Below, piece after piece: positions 55,024 to 63,599 of a stretch of DNA of 64,000 nt. Made by a program: the position numbers and the translations under genes. Within the stretch, counting starts at the first letter, position 1, and every line of letters starts with the position of its first letter. Source of the stretch: Acinetobacter sp. ANC 4862 (GTDB taxonomy: Bacteria; Pseudomonadota; Gammaproteobacteria; Pseudomonadales; Moraxellaceae); contig NZ_SJXH01000002.1 in NCBI RefSeq assembly GCF_004336635.1, forward strand, positions 1 to 64,000, read 5' to 3'. A model generated the notes under the pieces. It saw only the letters and a list, made by a program, of their open reading frames with translations, had not been told where the DNA came from and did no database searches.

Positions 55024-55333
55024 ATGGCGAAATACTGTATAAAAATGGAAGGAAAATTTTTAGCTTACTGTGATCTACTTAACTATCTATATTCTTGGGA
55101 TGCTTCTAATTTAGATCAAACCCTTGGTAAATCTTGGTATTGGGCTAACGATGATTGAGTAGCAAAGCAATTTGATGATCAGATAAAAGCCAACTCATTT
55201 CTTAATATGAAGCAAGGGCAATTTTCAATGGGTGGATTGATGAGTTAGATCGTCACGTTGTTGTTTAATACCGAGCATCCGATTGCGATGAATATGTTGT
55301 CTGTGCAGTAGGTGTATTGGCATTTTTTAACGC
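55024..55333 (+). pseudogene. Decayed gene remnant cut by the IS element
   Basis: A frame from the ATG at 55024 (MAKYCIKMEGKFLAYCDLLN) stops at TGA 55156-55158 and continues as VAKQFDDQIKANSFLNMKQG to TAG at 55246. A neighbouring frame then reads GWIDELDRHVVV, a TAA, and YRASDCDEYVVCAVGVLAFF up to the IS boundary. The text reads as protein but with at least two stops and a frame change, so this is a degraded gene, truncated by the IS on its 3' side. I recognise no family. Confidence 0.4.
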
Positions 55334-56041
55334 GGGGCTGTAGTAGATAAGATTAAATTTCTGTCCAATTTAATAGTATTTTAAGCTGTTGTTTGGGACT
55401 GCCATAGAAACCTAAATTCACATTCTTTAATAAACGATGGAAAGGCATTTCGGTCAATACCATTGTATTTTCTAAGCACTCTTTTAGCCTGATTCCAGAA
55501 GTTTTCGATGCCATTGATATGATTTTGACCATCAGCAAAATGGCTTGAATGATTGATGCGATGATGGCTAAAGCCAGCGATATCCAAAGCATTATAGCTA
55601 TGCCAATGATCGGTATAAACTATGCTATCTGGATTGATTCTCTTAGATATTACAGGCATTAGTGTGCTTGATTTGGTATCAGGAACGATAATCGTATAAA
55701 CTTTACCATTACGTTTAAGCAGTCCAAAGACAATCACTTTGCCAGCTGCACCTCTTCCACGCTTTCCTTTGCGAACCCCACCAAAATAACTCTCATCTAA
55801 TTCAATATGCCCTTGAAAAACCTCTAAGGCATCTTGGTCAAGATGATACATAATGACTTCGCGAATCTTCTTGTAGAATAGTGCTGCAGAATTGGATTGT
55901 ATACCAAGAAAATCGGCAGCAGTTCGAGCTGTAACTTCAGCAACAAAAAACTCTAGTAGTTTTCTTTGAGTTTTTTATTTAATTTACATCGAGTTATCTT
56001 CATAAACGTAGATTATCATAAAGCTAATCTACTACAGCCCC
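55334..56041 (-). mobile_element. IS1595-family (IS1016-like) insertion sequence
   Basis: 708 bp bounded by terminal inverted repeats that start GGGGCTGTAGTAGAT at both ends (55334 onward, and reversed up to 56041), followed by a one-base difference. The size fits IS1016-type elements. It contains one transposase gene on the minus strand. The flanking 8 bp on the two sides do not match (TTTAACGC and AAGAAAAG), so no target-site duplication survives; a deletion on one side is likely. Confidence 0.85.
55381..56003 (-). pseudogene. Frameshifted IS1595-family transposase
   Basis: The start (ATG at 56001-56003) reads MKITRCKLNKKLKEN and stops after one more codon. One base out of frame the family sequence continues as KLLEFFVAEVTARTAADFLG and IQSNSAALFYKKIREVI, then runs uninterrupted through LDESYFGGVRKGKRGRGAAG (first catalytic Asp-Glu region), VYTDHWHSYNAL (second Asp) and NHINGIENFWNQAKRVLRK (His/Glu region) to TAA at 55381-55383. 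One missing base near 55952 accounts for the break, so the element is probably inactive. Confidence 0.85.
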
Positions 56042-56201
56042 AAGAAAAGCTCTACATTCTCGTTGATTTCATAAAATAGCTATCAATTTTCTGTTTAAAT
56101 TTTATGACATTACTTTGATTATTAAATAATAATTACTATAATTCGCAACGTTTTGCACGGTTGTACCTTTATTTTTTTGTTGGGTTATAAATTTCTTGCT
56201 T

Positions 56202-56660
56202 ATGAATATTAAATTTTTGGGTGTTATTACATTATTTCTTGGACTTATCAATCCTGTGGCTGCCATGCCATTCGACCCATTGATCGGAACATGGAGAGTT
56301 ATTGATGATCGTACAGGTTATTACGTTTCTGAAATTGTGATTCGTAAGAACTCTAAAACACAGCAATATAGTGCTGTTGTTACTAAAAGCCGACAAGCAC
56401 CTGGTGTGGAGAATCCAGATGTATGTGGTAAATGCCCAGGTGTATTAAAGGATCAACCAATTTTTGGTATGGAAGTACTGAAGGGCATGGTAGTAAATGG
56501 CAGTAATACTCAATTTAATAAGGGGGTATGGCTTAACACGCAAGATGGCCGCACTTATGATATTGAAGCTCGTTTAAATGATTCTCGAGATCAGATGAAA
56601 GTTTTTGGTAAGGTAAAAAATGGCAATACCACCAGTGCTATGACTTGGAAAAAGTTTTAA
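56202..56660 (+). CDS. DUF2147-family exported protein
   Basis: 152 residues from the ATG at 56202; a TTG two codons earlier is possible. A signal peptide (about 1-21, ending VAAMPF) precedes a lipocalin-like DUF2147 domain: DPLIGTWRVIDDRTGYYVSE, CGKCPGVLKDQPIFGMEVLK, GVWLNTQDGRTYDIEA, then MKVFGKVKNG. The Cys-x2-Cys pair is conserved in the family. The function is unknown. An integrase remnant begins 4 bp after its stop on the other strand, marking a recombination junction. Confidence 0.85.
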   Translation: MNIKFLGVITLFLGLINPVAAMPFDPLIGTWRVIDDRTGYYVSEIVIRKNSKTQQYSAVVTKSRQAPGVENPDVCGKCPGVLKDQPIFGMEVLKGMVVNGSNTQFNKGVWLNTQDGRTYDIEARLNDSRDQMKVFGKVKNGNTTSAMTWKKF

Positions 56661-56663
56661 AAA

Positions 56664-56744
56664 AGTTGCAGATGAGCGCTTGCCATTGATCATGATCTCA
56701 ATATAAAAAGCTTCACCACGCTTACGAGGCTTCGGTAATTTCAT
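56664..56744 (-). pseudogene. N-terminal stub of a phage/island tyrosine integrase
   Basis: 27 codons from the ATG at 56742-56744 read MKLPKPRKRGEAFYIEIMIN, then GKRSSAT. This is the N-terminus typical of Acinetobacter prophage and island integrases (KPRKRG, IEIM, GKR-SAT). The similarity ends exactly where the DUF2147 gene region begins. It lies about 180 bp from the 3' end of tRNA-Val, the usual place for an island integrase. A tandem repeat of ATCTTGACGTA sits just upstream (about 56759-56781). Confidence 0.7.
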
Positions 56745-56856
56745 GACGTAAATTCCAAAAATCTTGACGTAATCTTGACGTAAATTTAACTGCAATATCG
56801 GCAAAAAGTAGCGATTATAAAGATAGTGCAGATAACGGCGTACATTATTCAAGACA

Positions 56857-56898
56857 ATAAAAAAGGGTTCTAAGCTACTGTTTTCGCTTAAAACCCTT
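56857..56898 (-). terminator. tRNA-Val terminator
   Basis: On the minus strand, AAGGGTT and TAAG-type arms (863-874 against 887-898, one mismatch) form a stem followed by a T run, just after the tRNA 3' end. Confidence 0.75.
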
Positions 56899-56919
56899 AT
56901 AACATAACGTTTGGAATCT

Positions 56920-56996
56920 TGGTAGGTATATCCAGACTCGAACTGGAGACCTCTACGATGTCAACGTAGCGCTCTAACCAACTGAGCTATACACCT
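56920..56996 (-). tRNA. tRNA-Val (GAC)
   Basis: The 77-nt sequence folds into a full cloverleaf: acceptor AGGTGTA with TATACCT (one G-T pair), D stem GCTC/GAGC, anticodon stem CTACG/CGTAG with loop TTGACAT (anticodon GAC), and T arm TCCAG-TTCGAGT-CTGGA. The CCA end is encoded. An integrase stub and mobile-element debris lie on its 3' side. Confidence 0.96.
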
Positions 56997-57027
56997 AAGT
57001 GCTGTGAATCATATTCATTTTTATTTT

Positions 57028-59040
57028 TTAAGACAAGTGCTTTCTTTTATTTTTTAAAGCATATGCACAAGTTTTAAGCATTTCTTTAAATTGCTTTAAT
57101 TTTTGATCATTTTGCGCCATAGAAAATCGTTGCTGCTGATAATGTTCTGCTATTTGGATAAAGATCATGTGTTCATCTTCTTCTATCACATCGGCTAAAC
57201 GATGCATCCAGGTAAAAAAAGTTTCAGCTGGCTGCTTGCGTAATGGCGCTTCTAGTTGTTTAGAAAACCGTTGAATCACACGCTCATATGCAGAACCCTG
57301 CTGTCTATCACGATAGTAAATCCAAGTAAAATAAAGAATCACCACAAACAAAATGCTTGAGAGCAATATCAAGGTACTGGCATAAGCTGTTTTCAGACCT
57401 AATTTCGACAACCAGCTTTGCTGTTTTTCGGCATCATATCCCACGACTTTGCTTTGCCACTGAAAACTCGCATAGTCACTCCAGATTCGCATATTTTTCA
57501 TCATTGAAAATTGACGATATTTCCACTTCTGCTCTTTATTTCCCAAGATACTTCGGTCATTTTTAATATAATTCTGCATTCCTCCATCTATGCGCTGGGG
57601 AGCAATGATTGCGGTTGGATCAATCCGTTGCCATTTTCCATTGAGTTGCACTTCTGTCCACGCATGGGCATCCAGTTGACGAACTTCCCAACTTGCTCGA
57701 TCCAATGCAAGTTGCCCTCCTTGATAACCGACGACAATACGAGCAGGAATCCCCACATAACGCATCAACATGGCAAAACTCGACGCATAATGCTCACAAA
57801 AACCCTGTCGAGATTGAAATAAGAATTCATCAATACGATTTCCACCTAATAAACCTGGCGTTAAGGTATATGCAAAATTATTCCTCTTATACCACTGCAA
57901 AATATTATGCACGTATCGATCAGGTCGTTGCCCGCTTTTTTGAAACATATCTAAAGCAAATTGACGTGATTTTTTATCGAGTTGCTCTGGAATTTGGGTA
58001 TTTATTTTTTCCAAAAATTCGGGGTTGGATGCTCCCTGTCCTTGAAGCTGTGCATCACCCAACCAATGCAAAGTAATAGGTTGATTTCGTGTTATGGAAC
58101 GGATCGGACTAATACCCCAATCCTGCTTTAATTGGTATTGAGGGTCTTTTGGAATGGATTTTTCCAGTCCCATTATCCACATGACGCGCGAATCTGCAGC
58201 TAAGTATTGATAATCAAAACCCTGCTTTGTTTTTCTCGAAATCGTATTAGTAAAGACGGGTTGTTGATTCACAAAACTACTGGTCCATGTTCTGCCATCA
58301 TATTGGTCCAGAACCATTGCCCGCCAATACAGTTCATTACGGGCGGGCAGCTTATTCATATTGCCAATAATGCGAAAAGCCAAACTGCTTGATTGTGATA
58401 ATTCAGCAATATCACCGGGTGACATGCTGTCACTCATCCCCGTGACACTTTTTTGTTCTGGAATTGGAATATGCCAAAGTGGCGGTAAACGCGGGAAAAA
58501 GATAAACAGCAAGATAAAAAAAGGCAAAGCCAAAATCAGAAATTTACCGACATGCTTGGCATCTGTTTTTAATGCCGATGATTGATTTTGTGCCTGTTTA
58601 AATTCACTGGTTTGTAAACGATAAAGCCCGATCAGGCAACTAAATAAACATAATACAATGACAATCGCCATCCAGATGGATTGGCTATATAAAAATGAAC
58701 TCGCCCCGACAAACAAAGCAAAATTAAACAGGATAATCACATCTCGTTTATTCTTGGTTTCTAAAGCCTTGGCAAATAAAAAAGTGGATAGAACAGCAAC
58801 CCCGGCTTCTATCCCAATAAAACTGTTATAACTAAAATAGATTGTCACTAATGCCAAAATTGTCAGTGCAAATGTCCAAATTTTGGATACTGCTTTTGCC
58901 TCATCTTTAAAGCTAAAAAACAAACACAGAAGAATCAAGGCAAAAATTGCACTTAACAGAACAGGATTAAAAAATACTTGCGCAATCAGTAATAATAACA
59001 AGGTGATTAAAATCGAGGTTCTAACGTCAGCATGAATCAT
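57028..59040 (-). CDS. tgpA: TgpA-type membrane transglutaminase (DUF3488/transglutaminase domain)
   Basis: 670 residues. The N-terminal membrane domain has about six helices (residues 8-195) of DUF3488 type. The large periplasmic transglutaminase-like domain has a catalytic Cys in RQGFCEHYASSFAMLMRYVG, His in DAHAWTEVQLNGKW and Asp in RIDPTAIIAP. A further transmembrane helix (about 555-577) and a cytosolic tail follow. It is the orthologue type of P. aeruginosa TgpA (PA2873), reported as important for viability. It is last in an operon with DUF58 and MoxR genes, with 3 bp to the DUF58 gene. Confidence 0.92.
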   Translation of the reverse strand: MIHADVRTSILITLLLLLIAQVFFNPVLLSAIFALILLCLFFSFKDEAKAVSKIWTFALTILALVTIYFSYNSFIGIEAGVAVLSTFLFAKALETKNKRDVIILFNFALFVGASSFLYSQSIWMAIVIVLCLFSCLIGLYRLQTSEFKQAQNQSSALKTDAKHVGKFLILALPFFILLFIFFPRLPPLWHIPIPEQKSVTGMSDSMSPGDIAELSQSSSLAFRIIGNMNKLPARNELYWRAMVLDQYDGRTWTSSFVNQQPVFTNTISRKTKQGFDYQYLAADSRVMWIMGLEKSIPKDPQYQLKQDWGISPIRSITRNQPITLHWLGDAQLQGQGASNPEFLEKINTQIPEQLDKKSRQFALDMFQKSGQRPDRYVHNILQWYKRNNFAYTLTPGLLGGNRIDEFLFQSRQGFCEHYASSFAMLMRYVGIPARIVVGYQGGQLALDRASWEVRQLDAHAWTEVQLNGKWQRIDPTAIIAPQRIDGGMQNYIKNDRSILGNKEQKWKYRQFSMMKNMRIWSDYASFQWQSKVVGYDAEKQQSWLSKLGLKTAYASTLILLSSILFVVILYFTWIYYRDRQQGSAYERVIQRFSKQLEAPLRKQPAETFFTWMHRLADVIEEDEHMIFIQIAEHYQQQRFSMAQNDQKLKQFKEMLKTCAYALKNKRKHLS

Positions 59041-59043
59041 AAT

Positions 59044-59949
59044 TTAAGCCTGCGCCAAAAGTTTTTTTGCCTGAAGCAACTGCTTTGCCCCCACGCCTAT
59101 GGTTAATTCAGCCTGAGGTAAAACTACAGCATAGTTACATTGCAGTTGCTCACATTGTTCAATCAACCCCATCATTAAACTCAGTTTTTCTTCATGCTCG
59201 GCACTTGGCATATTTGCATAATGGATTTCCACACTAGGTTGATCATTATGCTGCTCAAAGACCTTGATATATAAACCTTGCCCGCGTGCAGCCTGCTTCC
59301 AGGATATGGCTTGCAAGCTATCCCCCAATTTGAAATTACGCAGTTCACGAAACTCATCCATATCAGGTTCAAAACTTTGCTGATGCTGTTTATTTTCCGC
59401 ATTATAAAATGCCGCTTTGGGTGCAACCCATGAATATTCTTTTAAATAAAAATAAGTCCAGGCACGAACCAGTCCAAACGGATATACCGCATAAATCTGC
59501 ACAGTTGGATAATGAAACTTGCCACGTGTATCGGTAAAAAAAGACAGGGTAATTTTTTGCTTGAGTTCAGCAATCGAGACTTTTTCTAAATGCTGATCGG
59601 TTTTAATCCATAAATAACGCAACTGTTTTTGTGGCTGCTGAAAATGGATTTGCAAATCAAGATGATCCCCCACTTGCCCGATCTCGTTCACTGAGATTTC
59701 AATACTTAGCTCATGTAATTGTTTAAAGGTTAAATAAAAGCTGATACATAAAATCGCACTGATGAGAAAGCAAAAACCCAAAATCAGGTTATTGGCATAA
59801 TTGATCCCGGCAATAAACGTAATCAGGATCAATACCACATACAGATAGCCCTGTTGATAGATAAAAATCAGAATGTCTTTTTGCGAGAGCTGTTTGATTT
59901 TTTCAAATTGAAAGCGTTTCGCTAACCATTTTTGCCAAGGCTTGCTCAA
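59044..59949 (-). CDS. DUF58 domain membrane protein
   Basis: 301 residues. Two transmembrane segments (about 28-50 and 53-72) are followed by the DUF58/vWA-like domain with the signature DMDEFRELRNFKLGDSLQAI then SWKQAAR. MoxR-associated DUF58 proteins are thought to be assembly or chaperone partners of MoxR ATPases. It lies between moxR and tgpA in one operon, with intergenic gaps of 12 and 3 bp. Confidence 0.9.
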   Translation of the reverse strand: MSKPWQKWLAKRFQFEKIKQLSQKDILIFIYQQGYLYVVLILITFIAGINYANNLILGFCFLISAILCISFYLTFKQLHELSIEISVNEIGQVGDHLDLQIHFQQPQKQLRYLWIKTDQHLEKVSIAELKQKITLSFFTDTRGKFHYPTVQIYAVYPFGLVRAWTYFYLKEYSWVAPKAAFYNAENKQHQQSFEPDMDEFRELRNFKLGDSLQAISWKQAARGQGLYIKVFEQHNDQPSVEIHYANMPSAEHEEKLSLMMGLIEQCEQLQCNYAVVLPQAELTIGVGAKQLLQAKKLLAQA

Positions 59950-59961
59950 TTTGATCTTCCT

Positions 59962-60924
59962 TTAGCTAATCTTCACTTGCTGCATCAACTGTAAGGTTTC
60001 TGCTTCACTCAATCCAATCCGATGCGAAACCACGGCAACAAACACAGCTTGAACATCATCCGGAGTTACATAGCTGCGCTGCTCAATAAAGGCATGCGCT
60101 TGTGCTGCTTTTTTCAAAGCCAATAGACCGCGAGTGGATAAACCATGCCGACTTTTACGGGTCTCGGTAGCCAAATCCAGTAGATAGTCCAACACGACAT
60201 CGGCAATATGAATCTGGGTTACGCTTTGCTGAATGTCTAAAATTTCTTGCTCGTTAAAAACGTGCTCTAGCATTGCAATTAAGGCATAACGGGAGTTTTG
60301 TTGTAATAACAGTTTTTCTGCTGATCGTGAGGGATAGCCGAGTGACAAGCGCATCAGAAACCGATCAAGTTGTGATTCCGGCAAACTATAAGTGCCACTT
60401 TGAAACAGCGGGTTCTGCGTCGCAATCACCCAAAAAGGTTGCGGTAATTCATAACGAACTCCATCTACCGTCACCAAGCCTTCTTCCATCGCTTCCAGCA
60501 ACGCACTCTGGGTTTTGGGGCTACAGCGGTTAATTTCATCTGCTAGTAATATTTGGGTAAAGATTGGACCTTGCTTGAATTCAAACTGATGTTCTTTTTG
60601 GTTAAACATATTCACGCCAATCACATCACTGGCGAGCATGTCATTGGTAAACTGAATACGCTGAAACTTCAGCCCTGCAATATGGGATAAGGCACTAGAT
60701 AAAGTTGTTTTACCGAGTCCTGGCAAATCTTCAAACAACACATGGCCACCAGCTAATAAACTACTTAAAGCCAGTTTGGTCTGATTTTCTTTATCTAAAA
60801 TGATGCTATTGATTTGATTTAAGAATGCTTGAATTTTGGCAGCATACGATTCAACCCGATCATTCAGTTGTTGTTGCTCATGTGTGAGTTCTTGTTTTTG
60901 AACCTTATTTGTACCCCAAATCAC
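59962..60924 (-). CDS. MoxR-family AAA ATPase
   Basis: 320 residues. The Walker A is FEDLPGLGKTTL and the Walker B is ILLADEINRCSPKTQSALLE. Sensor 1 is VIATQNP, and the lid domain contains LDRFLMRLSLGYPS and KSRHGLSTRGLLALKKAAQA. MoxR ATPases work as chaperone-like factors with vWA/DUF58 partners, here encoded directly downstream. It is first in the moxR-DUF58-tgpA operon, isolated from cstA by a strong bidirectional hairpin. Confidence 0.93.
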   Translation of the reverse strand: MIWGTNKVQKQELTHEQQQLNDRVESYAAKIQAFLNQINSIILDKENQTKLALSSLLAGGHVLFEDLPGLGKTTLSSALSHIAGLKFQRIQFTNDMLASDVIGVNMFNQKEHQFEFKQGPIFTQILLADEINRCSPKTQSALLEAMEEGLVTVDGVRYELPQPFWVIATQNPLFQSGTYSLPESQLDRFLMRLSLGYPSRSAEKLLLQQNSRYALIAMLEHVFNEQEILDIQQSVTQIHIADVVLDYLLDLATETRKSRHGLSTRGLLALKKAAQAHAFIEQRSYVTPDDVQAVFVAVVSHRIGLSEAETLQLMQQVKIS

Positions 60925-60938
60925 AGCTTATTTCCCAA

Positions 60939-60975
60939 TAAAAAACGGTGCATGATTAACATACACCGTTTTTTT
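60939..60975. terminator. Terminator between cstA operon and moxR operon
   Basis: CGGTG pairs with CACCG in a stem extended by A6/T7 arms. It ends the cstA transcript upstream of moxR. Confidence 0.78.
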
Positions 60976-61021
60976 ATTTTTCCAAACAAATCAAAAGATT
61001 TCTGACAAATACCTGCCTAGA

Positions 61022-61324
61022 TTAACAAGGGCATTTTTTCATTCCACCGCCCGCGCTTGGATAACGTACATCCACGCAATGACGGTAAAATGTTTTGGCA
61101 TCCATTGCGACCAAGTCCGGATGATTCTTTCGCATATGCTCCAGATAAGTCTGATAATCCGGCACACCGACCATCAGGCGAAAGCTTTGCTGTAGACGTT
61201 GCCAAATGATCTGAATGGTTTTAATCCCGTTCAACATCAAAAACTTCTTCGGCTGTGCCAACACAGTAAATTTAATGATCTTACCCAAGGCCAGTTTTTG
61301 GCGAATTTGATCTTTTAGACTCAT
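61022..61324 (-). CDS. YbdD/YjiX family protein (DUF466)
   Basis: 100 residues. It contains the family segment VGVPDYQTYLEHMRKNHPD and the C-terminal GGGMKKCPC; the usual YbdD core is ~65 residues and this one has an N-terminal extension. Relatives are encoded behind cstA or btsT pyruvate transporters and are needed for transport. The start overlaps the cstA stop by 4 bp (ATGA), indicating coupled synthesis. Confidence 0.9.
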   Translation of the reverse strand: MSLKDQIRQKLALGKIIKFTVLAQPKKFLMLNGIKTIQIIWQRLQQSFRLMVGVPDYQTYLEHMRKNHPDLVAMDAKTFYRHCVDVRYPSAGGGMKKCPC

Positions 61325-63426
61325 TTCGCCTCTCCCGCCACTTCATTTGGACTAATCTCATCACTATAAATAGCTTCTGACTCATGCACACTTGGATTAG
61401 GATCTGCCAATGCACGGCGAATCACACCAATGGCAGCAAACACCATCACAATCGCCACAATCATAAAGAAACCGCACAGTACTGCATTAATCTGATTAGA
61501 GAATACAATTGTTTGCATTTCAGCGATGTCTTTGGCTGGTTTTAAAATTTCATTACGCGCAATTGCATCAGAGAATCGGTTGGCTTGTGCCAGGAAACCA
61601 ATTTTTGGATTTTCATGGAAGATTTTTTGCCAACCTGCCGTCATACAGGTAATAAACAAGAAAATGGTTGGAAAAATAGTAATCCAAACATATTTCTCTT
61701 TCTTCATTTTGAACAAGATGACAGTACCCAAAATCAGTGCCATTGCAGCCAGCATTTGGTTACCAATACCAAATAAAGGCCACAAGCTATTGATACCGCC
61801 AAGTGGGTCAATCACACCTTGATAAACAAAGAAACCCCAACCTGCAACAGCCACGGCGGTTCCCACCAGATTACCAAAGAAATTGTGCGATTGTTTCAAC
61901 GCAGGAATCACGATACCGACAGTATCCTGAACCATGAAACGGCAAGCACGTGTACCGGCATCTACCGCAGTTAAAATGAATAATGCTTCAAACAGAATTG
62001 CGAAGTGATACCAGAACGCCATCATGGAACGGTTGTTAAAAATTTCGGTAATAATGTGTGCCATACCAATCGCAAATGTTGGCGCACCACCAGTACGCGA
62101 AAGAATCGAGCTTTCACCGACTTCCTGAGCCAGTAAAGTCAATGCTTCAGGAGTCACCACAAAGCCTAAAGTACGCACCGCTTCAGCAGCACTTTCAACC
62201 GTAGTACCTAATACGGCAGCAGGTGCATTAATTGCGAAATAGACGCCTGGCTCAAGAATGGTGGCACAAATCATCGCCATGACAGCAACGAAAGATTCCA
62301 TCAACATACCACCGTAACCAATTACACGAATATCGACTTCATTTTCAATTAGTTTCGGTGTCGTTCCTGAAGAAACCAGAGCGTGGAAACCTGAAATCGC
62401 ACCGCAGGCAATGGTAATGAACAAGAATGGGAACATAGAACCTGCAAATACAGGACCTGTACCATCAATGAAATGCGTTACAGCAGGCATTTTCATTTCA
62501 GGTAATGCCACCATAATTCCGACTGCAAGACCGGCAATCACGCCAATTTTCAAGAAAGTAGAAAGGTAGTCACGTGGTGCAAGCAGCAACCAAACCGGCA
62601 AAACTGAAGCAACAAAACCGTAAGTGATTAAACACCAAGTCAGTTGAGTACCGGAAAGTGTAAAGATCGGTCCCCAATAAGGATCAGCTGCAACATTTCC
62701 ACCATAAACAATCGCCAGCATCATCAGCACAAAACCAATGATTGAAACCTCGGCAATTTTCCCTGGACGGAGATAACGCATATATACGCCCATGAACAAT
62801 GCAATTGGAATGGTTGCAGCAATACTGAACACGCCCCATGGACTGTTGGTTAAGGCTTTTACCACCACCAAAGCAAGCACTGCAAGGATAATGATCATGA
62901 CGCCTAATGCACCCAGCATCACAATCACACCCGCAAAGGAACCCAGCTCCTGCTTCGCCATTTCACCGAGTGAACGACCATCACGACGGGTAGAAATAAA
63001 CAGCACCAAGAAGTCCTGAACAGCACCCGCGAGAACCACACCCACCAACAACCAGATGGTGCCAGGTAAATAACCCATCTGCGCTGCAAGAATAGGACCG
63101 ACTAATGGTCCAGCACCTGCAATGGCTGCAAAGTGGTGACCAAACAGGACATACTTATTGGTTGGAACATAATCCAGACCATCGGCTAGGCGATGTGCTG
63201 GTGTTAAGCGTCTGGCATTGAGTTCAAAAACTTTATTGGCAATAAATAAACTGTAGAAGCGATAAGCGATGCTATATACACAGATGGCTGCCAGGACAAG
63301 CCAGACTGCATTAACATGCTCACCTCTGCTGATTGCAAGTATCCCGAATGACACTGCACCTAAAATCGCGACCAAAAGCCACACTATTTTTGAAGTTATG
63401 GTTAACTTCGGTTGAATCGTTTCCAT
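61321..63426 (-). CDS. cstA: Carbon starvation protein A (pyruvate/peptide transporter)
   Basis: 701 residues and about 16-18 transmembrane segments. Typical CstA blocks are NKYVLFGHHFAAIAGAGPLV, GPILAAQMGYLPGTIW, STRRDGRSLGEMAKQELG, GAISGFHALVSSGTTPKLIE and LTAVDAGTRACRFMVQD. E. coli relatives take up pyruvate or peptides during carbon starvation. The stop overlaps the start of the YbdD-type partner gene. No Crp-like site was evident in the short upstream region. Confidence 0.94.
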   Translation of the reverse strand: METIQPKLTITSKIVWLLVAILGAVSFGILAISRGEHVNAVWLVLAAICVYSIAYRFYSLFIANKVFELNARRLTPAHRLADGLDYVPTNKYVLFGHHFAAIAGAGPLVGPILAAQMGYLPGTIWLLVGVVLAGAVQDFLVLFISTRRDGRSLGEMAKQELGSFAGVIVMLGALGVMIIILAVLALVVVKALTNSPWGVFSIAATIPIALFMGVYMRYLRPGKIAEVSIIGFVLMMLAIVYGGNVAADPYWGPIFTLSGTQLTWCLITYGFVASVLPVWLLLAPRDYLSTFLKIGVIAGLAVGIMVALPEMKMPAVTHFIDGTGPVFAGSMFPFLFITIACGAISGFHALVSSGTTPKLIENEVDIRVIGYGGMLMESFVAVMAMICATILEPGVYFAINAPAAVLGTTVESAAEAVRTLGFVVTPEALTLLAQEVGESSILSRTGGAPTFAIGMAHIITEIFNNRSMMAFWYHFAILFEALFILTAVDAGTRACRFMVQDTVGIVIPALKQSHNFFGNLVGTAVAVAGWGFFVYQGVIDPLGGINSLWPLFGIGNQMLAAMALILGTVILFKMKKEKYVWITIFPTIFLFITCMTAGWQKIFHENPKIGFLAQANRFSDAIARNEILKPAKDIAEMQTIVFSNQINAVLCGFFMIVAIVMVFAAIGVIRRALADPNPSVHESEAIYSDEISPNEVAGEAK

Positions 63427-63545
63427 GTAAATCCCTCATATCTAATGCATAAATCAGCGATCATTTTTTATTGTTCGGTATACAGCTGTTTCTTCCTTTG
63501 CGACTCTACTCCTCATGACTTACTTTTCATCTAAGACTTTGGCAT

Positions 63546-63575
63546 AAAAAAAGGGATGATTTAAATCATCCCTTT
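63546..63575 (-). terminator. efp terminator
   Basis: A perfect palindrome, AAAGGGATGATTT with its complement, is followed on the minus strand by seven T, directly after the efp stop codon. Confidence 0.88.
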
Positions 63576-63599
63576 CGATAATAGTCTATTTTTAAACCA

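Noticed and set aside
56574-56852. 92-codon minus-strand frame containing the integrase stub, considered as a whole gene
   Set aside because: Only the 27 codons from 56744 down resemble an integrase; the upstream part precedes the natural start and the downstream part is antisense to the DUF2147 gene.
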